Counted from the first letter of the stretch, positions 15,908-25,212 are shown. The stretch is 64,000 nucleotides of DNA from JAPYTY01 sp036338435 (GCA_036338435.1 JAYZCG010000037.1:1-64000), one strand, 5' to 3'. The notes: generated from the sequence alone by a model not told the origin. Made by a program: numbers and translations.

Positions 15908-18900
15908 ATGGGGACGAGACCAAATTTTATCACGCATGCCCTTCACCTCTTCATTCTAGTCGCTTTTGCAATCGCACAACCTGTGTTCGACTTACTGTCT
16001 AGCAACGCAGAGTTTTTTGTTGCCCGGCAATCTAAACCGATCGACATTATTCTTCTGATCTTGATCGTCTGTCTTCTTCTCCCTTTACTACTAATTCCTT
16101 TAGAGGCAATCGCCGCTCTGGTTGGTCGTCAGTTCCAGAAATGGGTGCACGGTATTTTGGTAGCCCTCCTCCTGGCGGCAATCTGCCTTCAAATTCTGAA
16201 GCTGATTCCGGGTGTGCCCGGTGCTGCACTGGTCATTGGAGCATTGTGTGCAGGCTCAGCAATCTCGGTCGTCTACTCGAATTTCCATCTTGCTCAGACG
16301 TACGTCAGCGTGCTATCGCCCGCTATTTTGATTTTCGCTTCGCTGTTTTTATTGGATTCACAGATTTACAAGATCGTGTTTGAAGTCCAAGACACGGAGG
16401 TCACCTATCCGGACATTGACGCCACTGCTCCTGTGGTCATGATAGTTTTCGACGAATTTCCTCTGATTTCATTGTTAGATGAGAACCGTCAGATCGATGG
16501 AGTCCGATACCCGAATTTTGCGGCTCTGGCGAGAGAATCGCACTGGTTTAGAAATGCAACTACGGTCAGCGAGGGAACCCTAATCTCAATTCCTGCCATG
16601 TTAAATGGTCTTTACCCCAATTTTGAAAATCCTCGGTTGCCGATCTTGAGTGACCATCCCCATAACCTCTTCACGTTGATGGGTGGTTCCTACGACCTTC
16701 ACACCCTTGAAAATAGTACGCAATTGTCCCCAGAGAAATCATTCCTCAATCGACAGACGCTGGCCGAACGGATGAGCGCCCTACTGTCAGACTTGACCAT
16801 TGTATATCTACATCTTCTCTTGCCAGCGGACTTGGTCAGCGACCTGTCCCGAATCACGGAGTCCTGGAAGGACTTCAGATCCCCCAATACGGAGGAGAGG
16901 AAGAGGTGGGAGGACTTCGAAACTGACTGGTCAAGACGTCAACTGAAATTCTTGGAGTTTGTCGATTCCATTCATGATACCGGACAGCCCACTTTGCATT
17001 TTTTCCACTCCATGCTGCCTCATGCGAGCTGGAAATACCTCCCCAGTGGAAAGCTCTATACGTTATATGAGAGACCAGGAGTCAAAGGAGTGATCGGACC
17101 GAATAATGTAGGCGAAGACGTCAATCGATGGCGGAACGACGACTGGCTTGTTACTCAAGGTCATCAGCGACATCTTCTTCAGGTTGGTTTCGTGGACAAG
17201 CTGCTAGGAGTGTTCGTCTCTAAACTAAAGAAAGCTGGTGTTTATGATTCGTCCCTGATTGTGATCACCGCCGACCATGGAGCTAGCTTTCGGGCCAACG
17301 ATTCACGGAGATCCGTGACCAAGACGAACTACGCCGATATTATGTCGATCCCCCTATTCATTAAGGCGCCTTACCAAAAGGAAGGGGTAACGAATGATCG
17401 CAATGTGGAAACAATCGACATCCTTCCCACAGTCGCTGACGTTCTTGACATTCCTTTTCCGTGGAAGGTCGATGGGCATTCAATGCTGGATAACTCTCAG
17501 CCGGAAAGAAGGGAGAAGCTTATTTTTTCCGATCGGGGCGAGAAGTTCGCATTCGATGCAAGACTCGAAGTCAAGTATGAGAGCCTGAAGAGAAAACTGG
17601 TACGTTTTAACTCAGGACCTTGGGATCGACTATTCACAATCGGTCCCTATCCAGACCTGGTTGGAAAGAGGGTTGCAGAAATAGATGTGTCAGGAACGGC
17701 TGGCATGACAGTGGAAGTTAATGGGAAAAGTTTTTTTAATCACGTTGATGTCGACTCCTCGTTTGTCCCTGCTCAGATCACAGGCCGAATAGTTTCGAAC
17801 TCCGATTCCAAGCACTCACTTGACCTAGCGATCTCTGTCAATAACACGATTCGGGCAATTACACGCAGTTCGTCTCAATTCGCCGCTGACGAGGAGTTCT
17901 CCGCAGTTGTTCCGGAGTCAGCTTTTCGAAGTGGAGAAAACGATGTGGAGGTCTTTGTGGTGATCGACGTGAATGGAAAACCTTGGCTGGCCAGCACGAA
18001 GGAGGCTCCGGAGGTGGAATTCTCAATTTCGTTGTCAGATCAGCTTGGTGAGATGCTGATTTCTTCAAACGGGAAACGCATACCCGTTAAAGTGAAGGAC
18101 CTTTCAGGATGGGTTGGGGCCAGGATCGATGATGAGACAGACCGAGTGGAAATACGGGGTTGGGCCGTAGATCAAAAGCAGTTGAGTGTCCCAAGTGTCA
18201 TTCTGGTTTTCAGGGATGAAGAGCTTCTCTATTCAGGAAAGACCAGTGTGGCAAGACCTGAAATTGCGACTGAATTCGGTTCCGAAGCGCTTTTGAATTC
18301 GGGATTTCTGTACGAGTTCCCCGTAGAAGAGTTCGACGAGCTTGCCCATACGGAACTCCGAGTTTTCGCGGTGTCCGATCGAGATTCCGCTTCAGAATTA
18401 GGTCATCCTGAAAAAAACACCTCATTCTGGCCTTTTGGACCCAACCCGGAAGCTTCTGGGAAAGTGTCTCAATATGATTGGGATTCAACGATTCGATTTG
18501 GCGCTGGTGGAAATGCGCGGCAATATCAGGGTCGTGGTTGGTCTGTTGCGGGGGAGGGGCATACGTGGACTGTTGGACCAGAAGCTTCGCTCGTCCTGGC
18601 AGCCTCCGAACCTGAGTCTTCCGTGCTCTTGAAGGCCTTGGTGAAAGCCTTCCTAGTGTCGGAACGGCTCAATGAGCAGAGAGTGCGTGTTTCAGTTAAT
18701 GGCCAGATGGTGGGGGAGTGGACGATTGCTGGTTCCGAGTTCGAGGAGCGAACAGTCCTTGTGCCTGCGGGACTGCTGACCGAACCGGAAAAGACAGTTA
18801 TTGTGTTCGAGACACCTGACTCGTCCATTCCCGCCCAACTCGGACTTGGTTCTGACAAGCGGAAACTGGGAATTGCCTTCCACCAAATCAGTTTAGTTCA

Positions 18901-18916
18901 ACATCAGGACCGCTGA
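15908..18916 (+). CDS. Membrane-anchored sulfatase / alkaline phosphatase superfamily protein
   Basis: 1002 residues in three parts. The first 155 residues hold about five transmembrane helices. Residues about 170-530 form an alkaline phosphatase/sulfatase-type domain with metal-site segments VVMIVFDEFPL and ITADHGASF, the nucleophile region VSEGTLISIPAMLNG, and DILPTVADVLDIP. The last 450 residues look beta-rich and are unassigned. There is no CxPxR sulfatase signature, so it is more likely a phosphotransferase or phosphodiesterase-like enzyme acting on envelope glycans or lipids, similar in plan to LTA-synthase-like proteins. The start is uncertain within a few codons. GC is higher than in the rest of the window. 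Confidence 0.8.
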   Translation: MGTRPNFITHALHLFILVAFAIAQPVFDLLSSNAEFFVARQSKPIDIILLILIVCLLLPLLLIPLEAIAALVGRQFQKWVHGILVALLLAAICLQILKLIPGVPGAALVIGALCAGSAISVVYSNFHLAQTYVSVLSPAILIFASLFLLDSQIYKIVFEVQDTEVTYPDIDATAPVVMIVFDEFPLISLLDENRQIDGVRYPNFAALARESHWFRNATTVSEGTLISIPAMLNGLYPNFENPRLPILSDHPHNLFTLMGGSYDLHTLENSTQLSPEKSFLNRQTLAERMSALLSDLTIVYLHLLLPADLVSDLSRITESWKDFRSPNTEERKRWEDFETDWSRRQLKFLEFVDSIHDTGQPTLHFFHSMLPHASWKYLPSGKLYTLYERPGVKGVIGPNNVGEDVNRWRNDDWLVTQGHQRHLLQVGFVDKLLGVFVSKLKKAGVYDSSLIVITADHGASFRANDSRRSVTKTNYADIMSIPLFIKAPYQKEGVTNDRNVETIDILPTVADVLDIPFPWKVDGHSMLDNSQPERREKLIFSDRGEKFAFDARLEVKYESLKRKLVRFNSGPWDRLFTIGPYPDLVGKRVAEIDVSGTAGMTVEVNGKSFFNHVDVDSSFVPAQITGRIVSNSDSKHSLDLAISVNNTIRAITRSSSQFAADEEFSAVVPESAFRSGENDVEVFVVIDVNGKPWLASTKEAPEVEFSISLSDQLGEMLISSNGKRIPVKVKDLSGWVGARIDDETDRVEIRGWAVDQKQLSVPSVILVFRDEELLYSGKTSVARPEIATEFGSEALLNSGFLYEFPVEEFDELAHTELRVFAVSDRDSASELGHPEKNTSFWPFGPNPEASGKVSQYDWDSTIRFGAGGNARQYQGRGWSVAGEGHTWTVGPEASLVLAASEPESSVLLKALVKAFLVSERLNEQRVRVSVNGQMVGEWTIAGSEFEERTVLVPAGLLTEPEKTVIVFETPDSSIPAQLGLGSDKRKLGIAFHQISLVQHQDR

Positions 18917-19070
18917 GGTTGAGATCCCGGTCGGGCAGACGTCGGTAAATCTAGTCAACTCAGGTTGGGAAGCAGGATCTTCTCACGCCGTTGAACTGGT
19001 TTACAAAGATGCGAAGGGCAACACCAATTCTGTAAGCGGGGGTCATTTACGTCCGGTAGAGTCCAACTGA
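18897..19070 (+). pseudogene. Possible C-terminal gene remnant after the sulfatase-like gene
   Basis: In the frame one base offset from the sulfatase-like gene, 57 codons run from a TAG to a TGA without a start codon. The predicted peptide is very protein-like and beta-rich: AEVEIPVGQTSVNLVNSG, then HAVELVYKDAKGNTNSV. This looks like the end of an Ig-like or other extracellular domain left by a deletion or frameshift. Chance open frames of this length do occur, so confidence is low. The remaining 184 bases up to the transglycosylase gene show nothing recognisable. Confidence 0.35.
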
Positions 19071-19254
19071 ATGATGGAACTTCACTCGGCACGAGAAAAC
19101 AGCTATTGACCATATACTGACCACCCAAAATCACAACGAACCACAACCATTCGATTTGAGTGACTTTGCCGAGAGGCAATGAAAGTAATGAGAAGCCTGA
19201 TAAACCGTTAATAATAATGGGGTTTAACCCTGTTTTGTGCTTTCTCAAAGTAGA

Positions 19255-20784
19255 TTATGAATCGGGGATGAGCAGGACTTGGCCCCGGAGGATTCGGTGA
19301 GGATTTTTAATGTGGTTGGCTTGTTGTAGTTGCCATATGGAAATGCCGAATCGAGTGGCAATCCTTTCCAATGTGTCGCCCCGCCTTACTTGATATTGGT
19401 CAGGTCTAGATGGATTGTCTGTAGTTCCGGTAACATAAAGTAACTGATCCGGATATATTCGGTTGGCATTGGAGATGTTGTTGTCCTGCTGTAACAGACG
19501 GATGGATGTTCCCAGATTTTTAGCGATATAGCTTAAGGTGTCTCCATACTGAACACGGTAGGCTACCGAACCATTAGCAGTCACGAAGGTCTGGGTTGAC
19601 AATGTGGTGGCTGAGTCCAAAGCCATTTGCACAGTCTCTCTCATACCTTTTGGAAGCCGTAGGGTAAGACCGCGCGGGAGAATTTTGGATTTTTGCCAGA
19701 TGGGCTGGCGAATCTGGGGATTGTATTCTTGGATTATTTCTTCACTCAAATCGGGGATGCTGGTGATGTGGATAAGGTGATGGGATCGATCAAGAACTAG
19801 GCTATCAAATTGTATCGGTTCAGCAATATTCAAGTGGCCAAAGTAGTCGTTGTAATTACGGGCTACGTCTACGGCAGCAAGGAATTCAATGTAAAAATTT
19901 TTACTGGCATATCCAAAGGTTGGAGATGTGTAGTGGTTGATGATCATTTCAAGATCATTACCGTAAAGCCTCTTAGCCCTTGCCATTCCGTTACGACCAT
20001 GGTTGAAAGCTGTGATGGCCAGTGGCCAACTCCCTAGGGTTTTGTAGTTCTGCTGTAGCAAACGTGCGGCAGCCTCAGTTGCTTTTAATGGATCGAGTCG
20101 TTCGTCAACGTAGCTATTGATGGTCATGTATTGGCGCCCAGTGCTGCGAATGAATTGCCAAATCCCAGCTGCTCCTCGTTTAGAATAGGCACCGTGATCA
20201 AAAGATGACTCCACGTGTGGAAGTAGAGCTAACTCTTTTGGAACGTTGTGTTGCTCGAGAATTTTTTCAATGCTATCGAGATATTTACCCGAACGGATAA
20301 GACTTTCTCTGAATTTTTCTTTGATACCGCGCTGAGAGTGGATATTGCGTATTAATCGTTCAAGTTCTGCCGATGTAGGGGTGTACCCGTGAGACTTTAA
20401 AATCCTAATAATCCGTTTATGTTCCTCAGTGAGCCGATTGGAAGTAGATCCCCATTTGCGAATATCATCCATGATTGTCTGGAGTTCTCGTTCCCTTGTT
20501 TCAAGTTCTCTCTTTTGACGTTCGGATGCGACGTTATCATTGGGAACACTCTTACCAACCTGTGCCACATCGTAGATCAGTTGGAGATCATTCTGATCGT
20601 GGAAAACGACCTCTCCCTCTCCATAGTGAGTGAAGATTGCTTTCCAGAACTCTAGTTTTTCCTCAAGTCCTTCAAGAGGGAACTGATCAGAAATTTGTTC
20701 TAGTTGAAAAGATCCGAGGAAAAGGCCCGATGGTAGGGAGAGAAGTAGGCATAAAAACCTGAACATGAGGGGTGATGTTAGCAA
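19255..20784 (-). CDS. LysM-containing membrane-bound lytic transglycosylase, MltD-like
   Basis: About 509 residues (an ATG seven codons in, MFRFLCLLL, is an equally good start). It has an N-terminal signal sequence, an Arg/Glu-rich helical segment, and an SLT domain with the catalytic Glu in LLPHVESSFDHGAYS, then AAGIWQFIRSTGR and AITAFNHGRNGM. Two C-terminal LysM repeats follow (VQYGDTLSYIAKNLGTS and VRRGDTLERIATRFGIS). It cleaves peptidoglycan glycan strands in the periplasm. It is the last gene of the minus-strand run uvrB-aroA-aroK. Confidence 0.93.
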   Translation of the reverse strand: MLTSPLMFRFLCLLLSLPSGLFLGSFQLEQISDQFPLEGLEEKLEFWKAIFTHYGEGEVVFHDQNDLQLIYDVAQVGKSVPNDNVASERQKRELETRERELQTIMDDIRKWGSTSNRLTEEHKRIIRILKSHGYTPTSAELERLIRNIHSQRGIKEKFRESLIRSGKYLDSIEKILEQHNVPKELALLPHVESSFDHGAYSKRGAAGIWQFIRSTGRQYMTINSYVDERLDPLKATEAAARLLQQNYKTLGSWPLAITAFNHGRNGMARAKRLYGNDLEMIINHYTSPTFGYASKNFYIEFLAAVDVARNYNDYFGHLNIAEPIQFDSLVLDRSHHLIHITSIPDLSEEIIQEYNPQIRQPIWQKSKILPRGLTLRLPKGMRETVQMALDSATTLSTQTFVTANGSVAYRVQYGDTLSYIAKNLGTSIRLLQQDNNISNANRIYPDQLLYVTGTTDNPSRPDQYQVRRGDTLERIATRFGISIWQLQQANHIKNPHRILRGQVLLIPDS

Positions 20785-20816
20785 AACCGTCCGACCATGA
20801 GAAAGACTGATGTCCT

Positions 20817-21335
20817 TTACTTCTTTATACTGCGCAGTTTGTTCTGAATCTTCTGGACAATCTGATCAGGTGACTTCTGCGCCACTTCAACGTGGATATC
20901 GGCTAGTCTATATTGCATCTCACGGAACTGGAAAAGGGATTCCCACTGATCGAGATTCTTTGACAGGGGGCGATTTTGGGAGTTCTCACAACGTTCTTTT
21001 GCTAATTGAAGGGGCAGCTTCAACCAGACCGAGATTCCATGTTTGGCAATGAAGCTCTGATTGGACTTACTAATAAATGCCCCACCTCCAAGGGCCATTA
21101 CGCAGGGCTCGCGACATTGACTTTGTAGGAGACTATGCGATTCCAACTTTCTGAAAAACTGTTCTCCTTCGGTCTTAAAGATAGTCGTAATTGTCTTGTT
21201 GTGTTCTTTTTCGATCATTACATCCAAATCATAAAAGGGGCGCTTCATCTCATGGGCAAGGACTGGACCGATGGTAGATTTGCCACTACCCATAAATCCG
21301 ACAAGATAGATATGTTTGGTCATTGTACGATTCAT
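20817..21335 (-). CDS. aroK: Shikimate kinase
   Basis: 172 residues. It phosphorylates shikimate with ATP in aromatic amino acid synthesis. Visible motifs: the P-loop GFMGSGKST, the substrate Asp in YDLDVMIEKE, the FRKLE segment, and ALGGGAF. The ATG at 21335 overlaps the stop of aroA (ATGA), so the two pathway genes are coupled; AroA uses the product of AroK. A later ATG at 21323 is possible. Confidence 0.95.
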   Translation of the reverse strand: MNRTMTKHIYLVGFMGSGKSTIGPVLAHEMKRPFYDLDVMIEKEHNKTITTIFKTEGEQFFRKLESHSLLQSQCREPCVMALGGGAFISKSNQSFIAKHGISVWLKLPLQLAKERCENSQNRPLSKNLDQWESLFQFREMQYRLADIHVEVAQKSPDQIVQKIQNKLRSIKK

Positions 21336-22618
21336 AAATAAAGAGATTTTAATTGTTCGAAAAAATCTGGGAATGAGATAGAGACACAGGCAGGTTGGTC
21401 TAGTTCAACCGGTTCTTTTGCTATGAGGCCTGCGATTGCAAAAGCCATAGCAATGCGGTGATCCCCAAAGGTTTGAACCGTCCCTCCTTGAATGGTTTGG
21501 TTCGGGGGTATATCAAATCCATCAGGTAATTCTTCTACTTGGATCCCTAGGTTTCTTAAGTTGACAACTACCGAGTTGATCCGATCAGATTCTTTCTTCC
21601 TGAGTTCTTCACCTCCACGGACACTAAGCCCATTGTGCAGGCGTGTCCCTAAAATCGCCAGAACGGGGATTTCATCAATCATGCTGGCAAGACATTGCCC
21701 ACTGAGTTCACGTGGAAATCTCCTGAGTACTTCTGGACTGAACTGAATGGTGAGATCACACATCGGTTCAGCGTTAAACTTCCTCGGATTAGCTCGCTCA
21801 ACCTTTGCCCCGGATTGTTCGAGCAACGTCAGAAGGGCGGTGCGGGAAGGGTTTATTCCTACACCACGTAAGCACAGGCGTGAATTTGGAAGTAAGAGTG
21901 TTGCGATGATGAAAAATACTGCAGCTGAAAAATCTCCTGGGATTTGCATTGTGGTGGCATCCAGGGAGGCGGGTCCTGTTACCATAAGGCGTTGATCGGT
22001 TTTTGTACACTGGATATTGAAAAAAGGTAGAGCCCGTTCGGTGTGGTCACGGGAGGGCATATTTTCGACCACCGTGGTTTTTCCACAGGCCATTAGTCCT
22101 GCCAGTAGAATGCAGGATTTAACCTGTGCGCTGGCAACAGGTAACGGGTACTCAATTCCAGTAAGTTGGGTGCCGGACACACTTAAAGGTAGAAATTGTT
22201 CATCTCTAGCTTGAATGCTCGCTCCCATCTGGCTCAAAGGACTAATGATGCGGCGCATGGGCCTACGATTCAACGACTCATCCCCTTGTATGGTGGAAGT
22301 AAAAGGAGATCCGGCCAACAGAGCTGAAAGCAGGCGGATGGTGGTTCCGCTGTTTCCTGCATCAAGTATTGTACGGGGTTGGTGAAAATTTCCCCAACCC
22401 AAGCCTTGAATTTCAATTCCTTTTTCCGATTGTTGGATTTCAATTCCTAGCTTTCGCAAGCAATTGAGGGTCGACGCACAATCATGGCTTTGTGAGAAGC
22501 CTTCAATAGAAGTGGTTCCGTGGGCCATGGCACCCAGAATTGCATAACGGTGGGAAATAGATTTGTCGCCTGGAAGGCTAATGGCTCCTTCTATCGAAGG
22601 GGTTGGTTCTATACGCAT
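21332..22618 (-). CDS. aroA: 3-phosphoshikimate 1-carboxyvinyltransferase (EPSP synthase)
   Basis: 428 residues from the ATG at 22618 (MRIEPTPSIEGAISLPGDKS), 13 bases after the uvrB stop. A longer frame from 22660 would overlap uvrB and is less likely. It joins shikimate 3-phosphate and phosphoenolpyruvate. Conserved motifs are LPGDKSISHRY, LDAGNSGTTIRLL, and EELRKKESDRI. It belongs to a compact uvrB-aroA-aroK run, with aroC located separately at 57.2 kb. Confidence 0.95.
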   Translation of the reverse strand: MRIEPTPSIEGAISLPGDKSISHRYAILGAMAHGTTSIEGFSQSHDCASTLNCLRKLGIEIQQSEKGIEIQGLGWGNFHQPRTILDAGNSGTTIRLLSALLAGSPFTSTIQGDESLNRRPMRRIISPLSQMGASIQARDEQFLPLSVSGTQLTGIEYPLPVASAQVKSCILLAGLMACGKTTVVENMPSRDHTERALPFFNIQCTKTDQRLMVTGPASLDATTMQIPGDFSAAVFFIIATLLLPNSRLCLRGVGINPSRTALLTLLEQSGAKVERANPRKFNAEPMCDLTIQFSPEVLRRFPRELSGQCLASMIDEIPVLAILGTRLHNGLSVRGGEELRKKESDRINSVVVNLRNLGIQVEELPDGFDIPPNQTIQGGTVQTFGDHRIAMAFAIAGLIAKEPVELDQPACVSISFPDFFEQLKSLYL

Positions 22619-22631
22619 CTTAAGTCCAATT

Positions 22632-24716
22632 TTAGTGAGTGGGCCTTGGACCCGTATCACTGGAAAATCCCAGCAGCAAATCCATTTCTCTTAAACGCTT
22701 AATTGTATCTCTGAAATCTGCTGCTTTCTCAAATTCGAATCGTTGTGCTGCCTTTTTCATCTGAGATTCCAAGTTTTTGATCTCTTGGTGGATCTCCTCG
22801 GCAGAGGAATATTGTTCAATATTCTCAGTGATAGCAGGAATCTCATAGTAGTCCAATTGTGTCATCTCCAGCAGGTTTTTGTTAATGGGTTTCAAAATAG
22901 TTGTCGGTGTAATTCCATGCTGCTTGTTGTACTGTTGTTGGATTACGCGACGACGTTCCGTTTCTTCGAGCGCCATTTTCATGGATCGGGTGATGATGTC
23001 AGCGTACATAATAACCTTGCCGTTGATGTTTCTCGCAGCTCTTCCAGCTGTCTGAATAAGGGAGGTACTACTTCGTAAAAATCCCTCCTTATCGGCATCT
23101 AGAATGGCCACTAGGGACACTTCCGGCAGATCTAGACCTTCTCGTAAGAGGTTGACTCCAATTAGCACATCAAACTTGCCCATGCGAAGATAGTTCAGGA
23201 TCTTGACGCGATCCAATGTGTTGATCTCAGAGTGTAGATAACAAACGGCAATGCCCAATTCCGTGTAATATTCACAGAGGTCCTCCGACATTCTCTTTGT
23301 AAGGGTCGTCACTAGGATACGTTCCTTTTGTGCAGTTCTTTTGCGGATTTCCTCCAGTAAATCTTCTATTTGTCCCTGTACGGGCCTCACTTCTATGTCC
23401 GGATCCATCAGGCCGGTGGGACGGATGATTTGTTCGGTTACTTGGTGGTTAGATTGATCCAGTTCATAGGATCCAGGAGTCGCCGACACAAATAGTGTTT
23501 GGGGAAAGCGTTCTTCAACTTCAGCAAAGTTAAGAGGCCGATTATCTAAAGCAGATGGCAACCGGAATCCATATTTGACCAAATTGAGTTTCCGGGAGCG
23601 GTCTCCCTTGTACATACCTCGCAACTGTGGAATGGAGACGTGACTTTCATCAATAAATATCATGGAGTCTTCCGGTAGATAGTCCACTAAGGTAGGGGGT
23701 GGGTCTCCTGGTAGTCGACCCGTGAGGTGTCTAGAGTAATTTTCGATCCCCTTGCAGTAGCCTACGGATTTAATCATTTCCAAATCAAACATTGTTCTTT
23801 GGTATATCCGTTGAGCCTCTAAAAGCAAACCCTGCTTCTCTAGTTGAACGTGGTGTTCCTCAAGCTCTTCTTGAATGCTCTCGAATGCTGATTCCCACTG
23901 CCCTCTGGGTATGACATAGTGAGATGTAGGATAGATGGGAACGCGTAAATGGCTCTTGATGAGTTCTCCTGTGAGAGGATCAAACTGATGTATTCCATCA
24001 ATCTCATCGCCAAACAGCTCAATTCTAATCCCGTAGTCACCGTAGGCAGGCACGACCTCTACGACATCGCCTCGTACACGAAACATTCCTCGAGTCAGCT
24101 CACTATCACTCCGATCATACTGGATTTCAACTAGCTTCCGTAGGATTTCTTGGCGTGTGATCCGTTGACCTTTTTCCAGCATCAACAGCATACCGTAGTA
24201 AGCCTCTGGTGAACCGAGTCCATAGATGCAGCTGACACTTGCCACGATCAGGCAATCACGTCTTTCGAAGAGCGATCTGGTTGCTGAATGACGTAGACGA
24301 TCAATCTCATCATTGATTAACGCATCTTTCTCAATATAGGTGTCACTGGCAGGTAAGTAGGCTTCGGGCTGATAGTAGTCATAATAACTGACGAAATATT
24401 CCACAGCGTTGTGCTGAAAGAAATTTTTGAATTCTTGGTACAGCTGTGCAGCGAGGGTTTTGTTGTGACTCAGAACCAGTGTCGGACGGTTAAGCTTCTC
24501 GATAATTTTGGCCATAGTGAACGTTTTTCCTGATCCCGTAACGCCCAGCAAGGTGAGATGTTGCTGACCATCGTCGATTTTGGTTACCAGTTCATCGACA
24601 GCCTTACTTTGATCAGGACTTGGATGGAAGCTGCTGACTAACTGGAATTCTGCAGACTCAGACCAAGCCTGTCCGTACGAGACACCGGAATAAGAGGGGC
24701 CCTTTGCGCTGGCCAT
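22632..24716 (-). CDS. uvrB: UvrABC excinuclease subunit B
   Basis: 694 residues, the usual UvrB length. Helicase-like DNA damage verification subunit of nucleotide excision repair. Motifs: Walker A GVTGSGKTFTMAK, the beta-hairpin region YYDYYQPEAYLPASDTYIEKD, the DEAD-type box FIDESH, motif VI QTAGRAARN, and a C-terminal UVR domain (AAQRFEFEKAADFRDTIKRL). The start at 24716 lacks a Shine-Dalgarno motif and lies eight bases from a perfect -10 hexamer. No LexA operator like that of lexA was found here by eye. Confidence 0.97.
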   Translation of the reverse strand: MASAKGPSYSGVSYGQAWSESAEFQLVSSFHPSPDQSKAVDELVTKIDDGQQHLTLLGVTGSGKTFTMAKIIEKLNRPTLVLSHNKTLAAQLYQEFKNFFQHNAVEYFVSYYDYYQPEAYLPASDTYIEKDALINDEIDRLRHSATRSLFERRDCLIVASVSCIYGLGSPEAYYGMLLMLEKGQRITRQEILRKLVEIQYDRSDSELTRGMFRVRGDVVEVVPAYGDYGIRIELFGDEIDGIHQFDPLTGELIKSHLRVPIYPTSHYVIPRGQWESAFESIQEELEEHHVQLEKQGLLLEAQRIYQRTMFDLEMIKSVGYCKGIENYSRHLTGRLPGDPPPTLVDYLPEDSMIFIDESHVSIPQLRGMYKGDRSRKLNLVKYGFRLPSALDNRPLNFAEVEERFPQTLFVSATPGSYELDQSNHQVTEQIIRPTGLMDPDIEVRPVQGQIEDLLEEIRKRTAQKERILVTTLTKRMSEDLCEYYTELGIAVCYLHSEINTLDRVKILNYLRMGKFDVLIGVNLLREGLDLPEVSLVAILDADKEGFLRSSTSLIQTAGRAARNINGKVIMYADIITRSMKMALEETERRRVIQQQYNKQHGITPTTILKPINKNLLEMTQLDYYEIPAITENIEQYSSAEEIHQEIKNLESQMKKAAQRFEFEKAADFRDTIKRLREMDLLLGFSSDTGPRPTH

Positions 24717-24724
24717 AACTCTCT

Positions 24725-24752
24725 ATTATATGACAACAGATGTCTATGTAAG
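24725..24752 (-). promoter_or_regulatory. uvrB promoter, near-leaderless
   Basis: On the minus strand CTTACA (24752-24747), a 16-base spacer and a perfect TATAAT (24730-24725) are followed after eight bases by the uvrB ATG. Transcription would begin within about two bases of the start codon, consistent with the lack of a ribosome-binding site. Confidence 0.5.
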
Positions 24753-24824
24753 TTCATCGGAGAATTTATCCTAATTTTACGACTCGTATCATCCAAGAGC
24801 GTCATTGAGGTGACGTACACTGAA

Positions 24825-24995
24825 ATGGTGAGTTCGGTTATTTGCCCCAACTGTGGACATTCCATGTCAGAACGGCGTTGCAAGTTCATTTGTCCTAACT
24901 GCCGATATACGGAGACGTGAAGTGATCTTGTCCTGCCGGTTCTGGTAGGCGAAGAAACACCCGAAGAAACCCACAAGGACCTTGAGCAAGCCTGA
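24825..24995 (+). CDS. Candidate selenocysteine-containing zinc-ribbon microprotein (in-frame TGA at codon 32)
   Basis: The reading frame starts MVSSVICPNCGHSMSERRCK, with cysteine pairs CPNC and CKFICPNC, then RYTET, a TGA codon at 24918-24920, and SDLVLPVLVGEE. It ends at a TGA at 24993, for 56 residues if the first TGA is read as Sec. From memory, short C4 zinc-ribbon proteins of this kind end C..CGY-x3-C-S-D; the TGA sits exactly at that last Cys. A SECIS-like hairpin follows. If TGA terminates, the product is a 31-residue zinc ribbon. A GAGGTG lies 12 bases before the ATG. The alternative is a nonsense mutation or sequencing error at a TGC/TGT codon. Function of the family is unknown to me; the extra thiol/selenol suggests redox chemistry, which is inference. 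Confidence 0.6.
24927..24954 (+). promoter_or_regulatory. Bacterial SECIS-like hairpin downstream of the in-frame TGA
   Basis: CCTGCC (24932-24937) pairs with GGTAGG (24944-24949) around the six-base loop GGTTCT. A lower stem CTTG / C-G-AAG extends it, with a bulged U at 24931. The GGU begins 18 bases after the TGA. Spacing, a GGU in the apical loop and a bulged U all resemble the E. coli fdhF element recognised by SelB. The base pairing is seen; the function is inferred. Confidence 0.55.
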
Positions 24996-25212
24996 TGTTT
25001 GTCTGGTTTTTGTCCGGGCATTCTGGATTATGAATCCTGTCTTTTATCCTGTTAAACTGAGGGAGAATCAGGCAATACTCTCGAGAAACTTAGGATGTGC
25101 CAATGAGGAGTTGTGAAGATGGGTACGGGTTTTAGAAGGTAGCGGTGTACAACGATGTAAAGCAGTTGAGCTGTATGTTTTTGATAAGATCAGATGCTAA
25201 CGGTCGGATTAA

